Below are positions 25,777-36,499 of a stretch of DNA of 64,000 bases, piece after piece. The position numbers and the translations under genes are program-made. Source of the stretch: Karstenula rhodostoma CBS 690.94 (lineage: Eukaryota > Ascomycota > Dothideomycetes > Pleosporales > Didymosphaeriaceae); contig MU001506.1 in the NCBI GenBank assembly GCA_010093485.1, positions 1,178,001 through 1,242,000 of the forward strand, read 5' to 3'. The number at the start of each line of letters is the position of its first letter. The stretch's first letter is position 1. The notes under the pieces were generated by a model, which had not been told where the DNA came from, did not search any database, and worked only from the letters and a program-made list of their open reading frames with translations.

Positions 25777-26568
25777 GGTTGAAAATGGACTGCGAGAACA
25801 CCATCAGCGTTTGTTCTCTGGAGCCCAACTGCTTGCAGGACAAAGGCAACGAGGGTTGTTTGAGTTTAGCAGGTTGCAGGAAGAAATGCTTACCGGACGT
25901 GCAAGAAAGCGACGAGGTCAACGGGCCCAAATCAGGAAGAGATACACCAGACACCAAGCTGACGTTCCCAAGCGATCACTTTAAGGAATCTCGCCATCCC
26001 TGACGGGCTCACAGTCCAAGCTCCTTGTGGAAGGCTTGGAGTGCTTCGCGGGGGGTCTGCTGTGTTTTGATTGGCGACGCCTCGCCTGAGGCTGCTTAGG
26101 CCTACGCCCGCGGACAAGTGCGCGGAAATACGCCGTATATGGCGGACGGTCGGACGGTGGAGGAGCAGAGAGCGGAGGGTCGCGCGAATCGAGGCAATGT
26201 AATGTGCGAAGTGCACAGCAAGGTGAAAGCACCTGTCCTGGCCAGCTTTGTGAATTCCCCCGCCAGATTAGGCAGGGAGCTTCTCTATCCGTTGCATGGC
26301 AAGAACGCCCCTTCCCTCTCGGCGGGCAGCGCTAACCAGTTGCAGCCAACCTTCTCCCCGGTGCATGGTGCCAAAACACAAAGGTTTCGATTCTACCTAC
26401 TAGCTGTAAAAATGCCTGTGCCTCCCTTTCTTCTTCTTTTGCCTTTTTCCCTTTTTTTTTCCTTTTTCTTTTCGTGAAAAGACGTGACGCCGAACAGAAC
26501 GAACATCCAACGAGAAACATTACCTCGTCCAACTTACCATGCCAGAAAAGACGTCCTCTCCTACTTGC
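25777..26568. other. 5' flank of the MFS transporter and 3' flank of the next gene
   Basis: About 790 bases with no supported gene. It contains the polypyrimidine tract listed separately. Confidence 0.55.
26421..26474 (+). repeat. polypyrimidine (T/C) tract
   Basis: Over 50 bases of almost pure C and T on the plus strand, including a run of ten T. It sits about 95 bases past the stop of the minus-strand hypothetical gene and upstream of the MFS gene, which reads away to the left. No function assigned. Confidence 0.7.
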
Positions 26569-27787
26569 TCACACACCACACCCTTGCACCCAATCTTTAT
26601 CACGCGGGTCATCCTCCAACATGTCAGACACGCCATAAAGCGACATGAGCTCGTCTTTGTCTTCGTTGTCAGGGGCCGCGAAGCGACGCATCGGGGGAGG
26701 CCATTCCTTGTTTCAGGTCAGTAGGTAAACTGAACGACCGGATGGTAAATGTACCTACTCCGTTCTTGATGGAGGTGAAAATGTGTCGCTGGATCTCTTC
26801 GTCGCGGGGAGATCGACGATTGCGCTTGGCCTCCTGTACTGGTTTACCTTTCCATGTTGGTGAGGAGTGGGCGTTTGGGGAGGAGCTCTTGGGAACTGTC
26901 AGCAAATCCGATGAGCACCGTCTCAGTGGACGTACTAGGTCTGGAGTCAGCTCAGGAGTGCTGCCATGGTTGATGCCAGAGGTGAGGCTAGCCTTGAGGG
27001 CAGGAGTGAAAGCCTCGAGGCGGGTGGGGGTTTGAACCGGACCGAATGCAGGTCGCAAGTCGTTCGGCGGGGCAGATCGCTTGAAAACTGTCAGCTAATC
27101 GGACGGACAGGACATCAAGGTACGTACCCTATCAGGCGTGGGGACCTGAGCCTCATGTTCTTTCACATCCAGGTCAAGAAACTGTTCCCGGTGTGAGGGG
27201 CTACTCCTGGGAATAACCACTTTAGGCGTAGCACGTCTCTTCCGGGGCGCCATCTCGGAACCCTCGTCGTCATCCTCTATCTTGACTGGAGACTCTTGGC
27301 TACCAATGCCTCTATCTCCAGTTTCGGAAGGGAACGAAGGCCTGCCCTCGGGCTGAAATGCTGTCACCAAGGCCTGGCTTATTTGTAGCAGACCCTGAAT
27401 ATGCTTGTTCTGCTCGCGTCTCTCGGCCGTGCACTTGTCAAGTGTTTCCATACAGGCGTGAATGGCATCCTAATACAGGTTAGCCAAGAACTTGAACAAA
27501 GGAAGGGTTTTGCTCACCATCATATCCGGAACCACCTTCCTCGGAACCACCTTCTTCCGAGCCACCCTCTTCCGAGCCACCCTATTCTGAACCCTCACCT
27601 CATTCTCCTTTTTGGGTGAGAGGAAAGCCTCAAAACTCTGGAACATAGTAGGAACGCGTGAAAGGAGTGTAGAACAAAGAGAGACATTCCGCTTGGGCAG
27701 TGCGGACCTCCTAGTGGCAGCTGTCCTCAGCCTCGATGCCGAAGTCGTACCATTGGCACGGGCTTTGGGCGTGTAGTTTCGAACCAT
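26569..27787 (-). CDS. hypothetical basic, disordered protein with internal repeats
   Basis: Not recognised. A four-exon model, 27787-27518, 27469-27128, 27094-26759 and 26706-26569, joins entirely in phase 0 and gives about 361 residues. The N-terminus is Arg/Lys/Ser-rich (MVRNYTPKARANG...). A short five-residue tandem repeat follows (RVARK twice, then KVVPR, KVVPD). Exon 2 has a helical segment (ETLDKCTAERREQNKHIQGL) then an acidic/basic region (EDDDEGSEMAPRKRR) resembling a nuclear localisation signal. The last exon ends FAAPDNEDKDELMSLYG...LEDDPRDKD. The second intron would be only 33 bases, unusually short, and the region resembles a coding segment about 190 bases further on (see findings). 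A chromatin or nuclear role is only a guess from composition. The 3' splice of the last intron (acaag) is weak. Confidence 0.5.
27523..27600 (-). repeat. 15-base tandem repeat inside the hypothetical gene
   Basis: Four to five imperfect copies of a 15-base unit (plus-strand core ttccgagccaccct) encode the five-residue repeats RVARK/RVARK/KVVPR/KVVPD. Such coding minisatellites vary in copy number between strains. Confidence 0.7.
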
Positions 27788-29635
27788 CCTGTACGAATAC
27801 AGGACCTTTGCGATGACAACGGGAGACAAGTTCGGTGGTAAAGACACGAGGGGGCAAAGGTTGACGAGCTGATTGCTAGGCAATGGAGCACTTAAGTAGT
27901 TGGAAACGCGAGGTCCGCACGTCCATCTGCAGAACGCGGACTCTACATGTCCATCCTGCATAATGCAAGGCCTACGCGTTCGGCCTGCACGCTCGGGTAC
28001 GTGCAGTCTCATGAGCTTCCGAAGTTTTCGAGTTTCGCAGCATGTAGGCGCCAAACGAGGCTGGTGGTGTGGCGTCGTACAGAAGCAGACGCAGCCGCGT
28101 CGGGAAACTGACGTATAACGGCCAATTACACATCCGCGCATGGAGCGGACCGAAAGTATATCGTCTACTTTGGGAATTACAGCATGCATGTCTCTGGCCC
28201 GCTTAATGGTCCCCTGCATGGCCGTTATCTCCCCGGCAACTCAAGTGCAACGGCGTCCCGAGCAAAAAGTGACAGGTCTGATGCGGATGAACCTGATCGC
28301 GAAGTGGGCAGAGACCGGATAAATCGCGTCGTACGTTAGAGGAAACCAATAACGCGTTGCAGACAATACAATCCAGTACCTTCGTCTTGTCGTATAGCAC
28401 AAGAGTGGATCGTTTTGCTTTTCCTTTGGCTTCCCCGCAGTGACATGTCGAGTGGCTTGTGTAGCTCTACCAAAGTTGCAGTACAGCGCTTTGTAGGCTT
28501 GTAGGCATGGCCATGGATGGCTTTGGCCGACTATGTTGCTGTGTGCTTCTGAAAAAAAAAAAAAACTAAGGTGTATGGTCTGGTTCTGTTAACCGTCTTC
28601 AAATCGTACAGGCCAAACTAAAAAATTACTGAGCCCACATCGCAAAAGCGCAACGAGCGGGAGCAGCACTGCAGTGTGCGTAACAAGCATCTCGCCTGCA
28701 ATGCAATAGTCTGGTACAAAGTCCCAGCCTTCTGCAGCGGCCCGGTCTTGATCGCCGCAGCACTGTTTGTACGCGTCGAAGGGATCAACCAAGCTGTGTC
28801 GATTCGGCGAACTGGACAAGCCTCCCGTGTATCAAACGCTCAGGCGTACGGCAGGCAAGCTGTCCTACAGCAGATTCTGTCCGGATTACCTTATTGGTAG
28901 ACGATGTAGTTATACCGGGGGTACGTATGCCGAAACCTTGAAGATTTTCGACGGCACCACTGAGAGCCGCTCATGGGTGAGACGGCGGCTCCATCGACTC
29001 TTCCGGCGCGTGGGACGTGGCCAGATGCGTGTGAATCTGCAGAGCACTGACACAAAGCTGATCATTTCTTGTCCATATCCAAGCGATGCAGTGACACGAT
29101 CCGCGCTCGAGAATATGTCTCCAGTATATTAAATGAGTCGGCTGGGTGGACACGCTCCAAACCTACAGGATGGTCAGTGCAGATAGCGTTGATCCGGTGC
29201 AATCGTATCGAACTTGAGCGATAGCGAGAAATTCCCGCAGATCAGAGTGAGCCCAGGATAATCTTTTTATGACGAGGTACAGAGCTTATCCGAAAGAGGC
29301 TTTCCCTGGCTCGAGAACATCTCGATGATCTGAGTAAAAGCTCTCTCTCGGTCCAATGGCACTCAATGTCAAGCAACTTGGGACAGGCGCATATGCACGC
29401 TGTGGTGAAGGCTTGGTTTAGTTGCGCACTCTATCTCCTGCAACGACGGTAAGCGTCGTCCCCTCTATATCTTCTCGTAACTTCGTGATGTTTCAAGAGA
29501 AGTTTCATACCGATCCCAACTGTCAACATGCCTCTGAAGTTCGCTCGACGCCATTTCCAGGGTGCAACACTCAGTCAGCACCTGGGCCAAGATAGGGTCC
29601 TCAAACTCCCGCTGCAGTTACCCTTCGCCTATGTC
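27788..29635. other. 1.8-kb region without a supported gene
   Basis: 5' flank of the hypothetical gene and 3' flank of HIS1. An A-run of 13 bases lies at about 28552-28564. Open frames, including one of 121 codons at 28767-29132, show no family features and are probably chance. Confidence 0.5.
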
Positions 29636-30809
29636 TTACTGAGCGCGAGCGTTTTCGATCTTCGTCACAAGGATGTCGCACGCTCCGGCCTCAGTGAGCT
29701 TGTCCATGACAATGGCAATCTGCTTTCGTTCTACCATGACTGAAACTGCAACCCAGCCATCTTCCTCGAGAGAATTCACTGTCGGTGCGCGCTTTCCCGG
29801 AGTAATCTTAGAAGCGACTTCGAGCTTGCTTCGTTCGACGTTGTAGGTGCAAAGAACATATCTCTGCGCAGTGATGACACCCTTTATCCTAGCAGTGATG
29901 AGATCCACCAGCTTGGCGTCTGAGGGGTGTTTTGACTTGATCAAGATGGCACTCGTGTCGACGACGGTAGAGATGGCATGGAGTCCTGCAGCGCGCATAG
30001 TTTCTCCCGATTCAACGAGATCGACGATGCCATCTGCAACACCAAGGGCGCAGGCGGCCTCGACACTTCCACCAACGTACTTTATCTTCGTCTTCAGCTT
30101 GGTCTTCTCGCCAGTCCCGTCGCCGTTGGTCGCATCACCAGCCTGCTGTGCCTCCAGTTTCCTAAAGTATTGCTCCGTGAGATTGGTGAAGCTTGTGACA
30201 ACGTTCTTCCCGATCAGGTCTTCTGGCCTGGTCATGTCGCCCTTCTGGGGCACCTGCACCTGCAGCTTGCATCTACCAAAGTCGAGATCCATGACCTCTA
30301 CCACGCCAGTAGTGGCCGTAGGCGGCTCGGCGCACTCATGTTCTTCGACTTGGTCTCTTCCGGTGATACCGAGATCGACCCTCCCTTCTCCTACGAACGT
30401 CGGGATATCGGCAGCAGGCAAAAAGATAAGAGCGAGCGGGAGGTTCTTAACGAGCGCGATATCGAGGCGCGAGTGACGGTGGAATTGGATGTCTGAGCCG
30501 TGGAGCAGGTCCAAGCAGGCTTGGTTGAGTCGGCCCTCTAACATGAGTCAGAACTGCATTCATGATTCCCGTAGTGGACAGGGGCGTCGCATTGCGGAAC
30601 CCCGAGATGTTCAGAACATAAACAACTTGCAGCAGCACGATCTTAAGGGCTCAACGGGGCGGAAGGCTCAAACCATCTGCTACTGTGTTGTGCTCCGCGG
30701 GGTACCGCAGTGTATGACCCAGCGGCGAGGGTGTCAGGTCTGAGAACGTACTCTTGGGGACCGCAAACAACAAGCGATCGTTCAAACTATTTCCTAGTAT
30801 GTCAGTCAT
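29636..30809 (-). CDS. HIS1: ATP phosphoribosyltransferase (first step of histidine synthesis)
   Basis: Joins ATP and PRPP to start histidine synthesis; cytosolic, feedback-inhibited by histidine. Two exons, 30809-30752 and 30537-29636, give about 319 residues, near the usual fungal length. The first exon encodes MTDILGNSLNDRLLFAVPK, and the join restores the invariant FAVPKKGRL. The intron is 214 bases, four times the local norm. Motifs: LPAADIPTFVGEGRVDLGITG; the PRPP-binding loop DLVESGETMRAAGL; and the C-terminal regulatory domain with APTVNSLEEDGWVAVSVMV. An insertion of about 20 polar residues (QQAGDATNGDGTGEKTK) sits between the two catalytic lobes. Upstream TGACTC sites suggest general amino-acid control. 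Confidence 0.95.
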
Positions 30810-31188
30810 GAACGGAAGACTCCTGCTCCCCATGCGCTGCCGCATTGCCGGACGCTCCTGGCCGTTGGCGCCATCGACACCGCCTGTGGGATCCGCGGAA
30901 GGCATGGTGGAGGAACGAGTGCAAGTTGGGGGCGACGTACGAACTGACGAACTCCATGGTTCTTATTCCGTGCTTCAATCTGGGGTACGTCGGCGCACGC
31001 CGCGGCGTCAAGGTCTGCTAGCCTAGATTGCTGGCGATGCAGACTTGCAACGAGTGTCCACGTACGGAGATCTAATTGGGTCTGCGAAGACTCAGGATGG
31101 GTACCAGGGTGGATGCAGACTATAGGCGTGCGTGGGACCGATGCGCAGATTTGTCGTTTTGGCGTGTACGGAATCGGACTCACTTGAG

Positions 31189-31194
31189 TGACTC
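31189..31194 (+). promoter_or_regulatory. putative Gcn4/CpcA site upstream of HIS1
   Basis: TGACTC, preceded by GGACTCA at 31177-31183, lies about 380 bases upstream of the HIS1 start, between HIS1 and the divergent eS28 gene. Histidine genes are classical general-control targets; binding here is inferred from motif only. Confidence 0.35.
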
Positions 31195-31665
31195 GGTAGC
31201 GTCAAAGAGAGAGTTTTTACTGAGGGGGGAAGGCCAATGCCGAGCGCGAGGACGGGTCTAGACGACAGGCTGCAGGCACGGGTGGAAGAGCGCGGCAGAA
31301 GGGCCACAATGCACCACTGAAGCCGCCGTTCTGTGTGTTGGAGTGCGCCTCCGGTATCGCGGAGCCTCTGAAATCGGGCGGGCGCGCGCCAATCATGACG
31401 ACGCCTGCGTGAAGCCTCGCTCGCCCCGCCAAAGCGCGCTAGCCGCCCGTTCCGGCCTAGCCTTCTTTAGGGCGGTGAGCCGGGGCAGTTCGCTTCGCGC
31501 ACTTCCATTTTGACTTGGACACTCGCCGTCGCTGAAAAGCCACCTGCACGCTCAACACCACACCCGGACCCCGACAACCCACCAGTCGCACGACTTCACA
31601 CAGTACGCCCGCCATCGCAACCCGCAGCCTCACTTCGCAAGTGCTGACCCGCGCAGTCTATCACA

Positions 31666-31989
31666 ATGGATACCGCCAAGGTCCCCGTCAAGCTCGTCAA
31701 GGTCACCCGCGTGCTCGGCCGCACCGGTACGTCGTCTGCGGATGCACAATGATGGAAAGGAAACATGAGCATGGAATTCTGACTTGGGCAGGCTCCCGTG
31801 GTGGTGTTACCCAGTGCCGCGTCGAGTTCATGGACGACACTACCCGAAGCATCATCCGCAACGTCAAGGGCCCAGGTACGCACTTCTTGGCGTCTCGAGG
31901 TAGGCATCAGGTGCTAACCGTTGGCAGTCCGTGAAAACGACATTCTCTGCTTGCTCGAGTCTGAGCGTGAGGCCAGGAGGCTGCGGTAA
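31666..31989 (+). CDS. RPS28: 40S ribosomal protein eS28
   Basis: Small cytosolic ribosomal subunit protein near the mRNA exit. Three exons, 31666-31726, 31792-31875 and 31928-31989, give 68 residues, the family's full length. Assembled sequence begins [21 protein letters not shown], continues [15 protein letters not shown] and ends [14 protein letters not shown], matching the near-invariant eS28 family. Introns are 65 and 52 bases with gtacgt/gtacgc donors. Both interrupt after the first base of a codon. The upstream 200 bases are C+T rich, as usual for fungal ribosomal protein genes. No single long frame shows this gene. Confidence 0.97.
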
Positions 31990-33664
31990 ATGGTTGGCGC
32001 GGTGGTGATGAAACAGTGGAAATGAGCGACGATACCGACACGGAAAAGGCCCAGGCGTGGCCCGGTCTTATGCATTCTATGGGAACCTTCTTCATGGCAG
32101 AGGCGCGGTAGCAAGCATTATATTGGCTTCTGAAATACCATTCGGTCTCAAGCTGCAAACTCATTCAGAGCATCCATCTTCCGGCACTAACACACGTACG
32201 CTTTAGACAACTAACCACCAAATATGACATCATCACGAAATCTTCTCCTTGCTGCTCGATGACTGATTCCGGGTGTGGCTTCTGAACGGTGGAGGAGGTC
32301 GACATCTACATACACAGCGCTACGGCAACATACTGACCACCGTGTGTTACCCTAGGGTGAGGGGATACGAAAGGACTCTTACCCCATGATAGCAGATGGA
32401 GGGTGAGTAGCTGAGGGACTGCCGGCGGAACTAGTCTGTGTTCCGTGTACATTTCGAGCATCCGGTCTACTGGTTAGGTCTTGTGAGCGATGTTCGTCGA
32501 TTGTCTGCCGGTCATTTACCAATGCGGTACAAAGGTAGGCGCGATGGCCACACGACGTCCCTTGCCCAACGGGTGACCAATCCGTTCAAGCTCATCTGAA
32601 ACGTGGCGAGTCAAACTGTCAATCCGTGCAGAGTTCAGAGGCACACCGTTGTCGTCTCGTCCCTCGGGCCGAAGTCGCAGCCAACCCTTCAAGATGGTGT
32701 AGTTCGTGGAGTTGTCGCCTCTTGAGCGAAGAAACTCGAAGTTTCTGAATCATGGAGTTGGTGATCGCATGGTAGTTGGGGCTGTAGGCCTTCCGCTATG
32801 GGACGTATTGGTCCACAGCAAGCTTCTGTCAATCCCCACGACGAGCAGGGTGCAGCGCCGCTGGATGTCGATCAGATCTCATGGCTGCGATGGTAGAGAG
32901 GAGGTATAGCCGTGCAGAGTGGTGGGAGATGGGATGCGTATTAGCAGGCGCCAACCTGCCCCTTCCTCCTGGGTATTGAACTTCCCGGTGCCGGAAAAAA
33001 CCAACCCGGGGAGCCCGCGGAACATGTTGCAAAATAATCCTTTGATGCCCTGTAACCAAATACACGTTTGGTGAATGATTAAGAAAGCAAAGCTGGTGAT
33101 CGAACTCAGCTCACTTGTCTACGCCAATCTTTCACAACTCTGGTTTTACCTTACATTCCCCCATCCCCTGTATAATTATTCAACCCCGTCAAGTCGGCAT
33201 TGTTGGTAACCCGATGGCGCGGCAGGAGTTGCGTGAGTTGGCTGCCTAGGCTGGCGGTCTACGTTAACAAGAGTGCTTCCTTGTCCCTTTGCATGTCGAA
33301 CGGTCGGATGCCATTGACATTTTCGGTATCAGGTGGGCCCCAGAGATCATGTACGGGGGTTTCAAAACAGTACAGGGGTTGATGATGTCGATGCATATTT
33401 GTAGGCCACCCCATAATCAGTCAGTAGCCCACTTTAGCCAGCTGCTATCCGATGGTTGACGTTCCGAGGCGGGCCTTGGCCAGCTAGCGATCACGTGATC
33501 ATGACATTCCCTTCGAGATCTCCGCATCAGTCCATTGGAACTCCACTTCTCCTTTATCGGAGGTTGGCCTGACGATCCAACGGTTGATTTCTAAACTCAG
33601 CCTCTCACATGCTACAGTATTCAAAAGTGCCTCCTGGGATCGTGAGATGGGACTTGATCGACCT
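31990..33664. other. 1.7-kb region without a supported gene
   Basis: Between eS28 and the HSP20 promoter. Only short frames of arbitrary composition; nothing repeat-like or RNA-like was recognised. Confidence 0.5.
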
Positions 33665-33687
33665 TTCTCGAAGCTTTCCGAAGCTTC
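33665..33687 (+). promoter_or_regulatory. heat-shock element of the HSP20 gene
   Basis: Alternating TTC and GAA blocks at five-base spacing: TTC, GAA, TTt, GAA, TTC, separated by two bases each. This is five consecutive Hsf1-binding units with a single mismatch, about 180 bases upstream of the first HSP20 ATG. A weaker second cluster of GAA/TTC blocks lies at 33733-33757. Confidence 0.85.
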
Positions 33688-33802
33688 CCCGAGCATCCTC
33701 ACTTCCCATCACACCACTGCAACGAAATTACTAGAAATCTCGGGATTCATCGAGAAATGGCATGTACCGTCATAATGACATTCTACACACTACATCCACG
33801 AA

Positions 33803-33810
33803 TATATAAA
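33803..33810 (+). promoter_or_regulatory. TATA box of the HSP20 gene
   Basis: TATATAAA at 33803-33810, 57 bases upstream of the ATG at 33867 and downstream of the heat-shock element. The arrangement is that of an inducible heat-shock promoter. Confidence 0.7.
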
Positions 33811-33866
33811 CCTCCGTATCATCCTGTATAAACTCATCACCAGAACATCAGAAACACGAACCTTTC

Positions 33867-34553
33867 ATGCAAGCACTGCGAACTACCGTCCGCAAAATTC
33901 CTTCCCGACTCAACCGCATCCACAAACGAAGTCTCTCAACTACACCAACAATGTCTCTCTTCCCACGCTTCACCCAGGAATTTGCTCCCCTTTTCCGCCT
34001 CATGGACGATTACGACCGCCGCGTCGTCCGTCCAGACTTCGAAGACCAATTCCGCTCCGTCAAGGCTTTCACCCCCAAGTTTGATGTCAAGGAAGTCGAA
34101 GACGCGTACGAGCTGCACGGCGAGTTCCCGGGCATTGACCAGAAGGACATCAACATCGAGTGGACCGACTCGAACACGCTTACCGTGTCGGGGCGTCACG
34201 AGACAGTGAGGGAAGAGGGTGAGCGACCTGTTGCCGCCATCGAAGGCGCTCCTGCAAAAGACAAGCAGCCCTTCGTTGAGGAAGAAGGCACCGAAGGCAA
34301 GACTGTTACGCCTGCCGCTGAGGGTGGGCAGCAAGTAGCCAAGCAGAACAGCCAGGAGGTCGCGAAGAACGAGGAAGCGCCAAAGCACAGGTACTGGGTG
34401 AGCGAGCGCTCGGTGGGTGAGTTCCACCGCAGCTTCAGCTTCCCGCAGCGCGTGGACCAGGAGGCTGTCAAGGCGAGCCTGAAGAACGGTATCCTCTCCA
34501 TCCTTGTCCCAAAGACAAAGGCTCCTCACCCGAGGAAGGTCACCATCGAGTAA
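33867..34553 (+). CDS. small heat-shock protein, HSP20/alpha-crystallin family
   Basis: ATP-independent holdase chaperone. 228 residues from the first ATG, 200 from the second in-frame ATG at 33951. The alpha-crystallin domain starts near residue 67 (FTPKFDVKEVEDAYELHGEFPG, then INIEWTDSNTLTVSG). It is interrupted by an acidic linker of about 60 residues, as in fungal HSP30-type proteins, and ends FHRSFSFPQRVDQEAVKASLKNGILSILVPK, the family's I-x-I/V tail region. The first 28 residues (MQALRTTVRKIPSRLNRIHK, then RSLSTTP) are Arg-rich, lack acidic residues and resemble a mitochondrial presequence. The second ATG (caacaATG) has the better translation context. Heat induction is supported by the upstream element. 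Intronless, typical of heat-shock genes. Confidence 0.93.
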   Translation: MQALRTTVRKIPSRLNRIHKRSLSTTPTMSLFPRFTQEFAPLFRLMDDYDRRVVRPDFEDQFRSVKAFTPKFDVKEVEDAYELHGEFPGIDQKDINIEWTDSNTLTVSGRHETVREEGERPVAAIEGAPAKDKQPFVEEEGTEGKTVTPAAEGGQQVAKQNSQEVAKNEEAPKHRYWVSERSVGEFHRSFSFPQRVDQEAVKASLKNGILSILVPKTKAPHPRKVTIE

Positions 34554-34923
34554 GCGGCTGCTTCGCACGATGCTCATTCCTTTGCCGAAGCATGCATGCT
34601 TGTTTCTTCACCTCGGATAATTAAACGACTCGTCCACGAATAACGAAATCTCTACCACTCCTTCAGCGTAGTTTGGGTTGTTGCAACGGTCTGGCAAGAG
34701 TATGGCGTTCTCTACTTTCCCTCTTTTCGAACAAATTGCACATTATTTACCATCATCACTGTTTGAATTCAACGGGGCGATTGGAGGGTTAGTAATCACT
34801 GGGCTTGAGCTGTAGATACTTTACCATACTTTACCAATTGTAATTCTTACTCAGCCTTTGACTCTTTCCTGGGTGAGGTCTCCATTGTGAAGTACACCTT
34901 CCTGAGTCCAACACATCAGCCTC
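34554..34923. other. convergent 3' flanks, nothing seen
   Basis: 370 bases between the HSP20 stop and the nitronate monooxygenase stop, moderately AT-rich, with no coding or RNA signal. Confidence 0.6.
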
Positions 34924-36095
34924 TTATAGTTTGCCAACGACCGCACCACCGCTCAAACCCTCCAGCACGGCCCTCGAGCCTTCCCTAACCTCCCGCACAA
35001 TATCCCCGGCAGGTTTGACGTCTCTCACCAGGCCCACTCCGCTCCCGGCATACGTCGTCATCCGCGCCTCAACGCCCCACCCCGCGTCACCTTTCTTCAC
35101 CTCCTCCTCATACAACTTCTGGTTCTCCTCTTCATCCATACCAGCCATCGCATCCACGTAGCTCTTGTTGATCACGCCCCGCGCGTTGTGCGTCTCTGCC
35201 CAGCCCGCAATACCCCTCAGGTTATCGTAGATCTTGGATCTCGCGGTGGACTGCCCTCCATCGTTTGCGCGGAGTATCTCATCTCTGTATCCCTTTGATA
35301 TGTTGGCTTCCGGACTGGCCAAGAACCGCGTTCCCAGAACAACACCTGGAGCCCCGAGCGCGAGAGCGGCAGCCACACCGCGGGCATCTGCTATTCCGCC
35401 AGCCGCGATTAGAATCGGTTGAGGATATCTACCTTCCCCGCACTTGGGACTAACGTTGTCCGATACCTCAGGCAAGAGAGTGATGAGGCTCGCGCCCTGA
35501 GCTAGGCCATGACCTCCTGCATCGGTGCCTTGGACGACGAGCACATCAGGTCTTGCGGCCTGCATCGCTTCGACCGCTTCTTTAACGCTGCCGATTTGCA
35601 CCCAAACCTTTGTGCGTGGGGACGCATTCCGGGTTTGAGTGGTCCACTTGGATAGCGAGGACATAGAGGTAGGCGCGAAAAACCACACCGCAGCTGGTTG
35701 GTACTGTGCTATCAAAGGGATAGCTGTGCTAAGATCGGCTCCCCAGTTGATAAACCCTACACCAATGGGCATAACGCTGTGCCCTGTCTTGATACTGGAC
35801 TTATCAATCAGTTTGGCAGCGGCCTGCAGGTCCGAGCATAAAGTTGAAGTGTCTGTTCCGACGCCAATAAAGCCTAAGCCGCCTGCAGAATGTTATGATG
35901 GGTTTGATAGTAATGTTTGACAATGAACCAGGCTGAGTGGCGAGAAACAGCAATAAAACATTATGAGTGACGATTACCTGCTTTGGAAATCTCAACAGCC
36001 ATGTCTGCCAGCGCTATGAGGCGCATCGGCGCGCCCACTACGAGGGGTGTGTGTATCCATGGGTAGTCTTCCCTGAGCTGTCGTGCGCCCTCCAT
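34924..36095 (-). CDS. nitronate monooxygenase (2-nitropropane dioxygenase family)
   Basis: FMN-dependent enzyme oxidising alkyl nitronates such as propionate 3-nitronate to less toxic products. Exons 36095-35978 and 35882-34924 give about 358 residues, normal for the family. The join reads EISKA/GGLGFIGVGTDT, restoring the glycine-rich FMN-binding start after PLVVGAPMR. The hallmark VVQGTDAGGHG contains the catalytic-His motif. Phosphate-binding glycines follow (ILIAAGGIADARGVAAALALGAPGVVLGTRFLAS). The intron is 95 bases. An in-frame LGEI precedes the ATG directly after an acceptor-like ttgacag (36111-36117), so an extra 5' exon is possible. No targeting signal seen. Confidence 0.92.
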
Positions 36096-36499
36096 GATCT
36101 CGCCGAGCTGTCAAATGTCTTTTAGATTCGTCAATGTCCACAGCGATCTAGAAACTTCAAAAAGGATAACCCGACGGTGCGTTGTTCGGCAGTTTCGTGA
36201 AGATTTAAGTACAAGATCTGTGAGTAGTTTGCAAGCGTCGTTGTCCGGGTGTAAGAGTTGATGTTGCTTCTCGGCTTGGTTCGGCTTGCCGAAAGAGGGC
36301 AGATGGCGCGCTCGCTCGGAAGATGCTCCGAATCTCTTTTGATCTCGTTGACACATCATGAATAGATCATTCACTCGCTCAACTTGACGGGATCATAGTT
36401 TCTCGAACAGTGTTGCGTCTTTACAGGTTTACATACATACCCCATCCATTGTATTGTACAAATGCGCTTTCTACCCTCGTCGCGTCCGAATCGTACATG
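36096..36499. other. intergenic between two minus-strand genes
   Basis: 404 bases: 3' flank of the mS29 gene and promoter of the nitronate monooxygenase. No feature recognised. Confidence 0.55.

Noticed and set aside
28767..29132. 121-codon open frame between the hypothetical gene and HIS1
   Set aside because: No family likeness, rich in Arg and Ser as expected of chance frames in this DNA.
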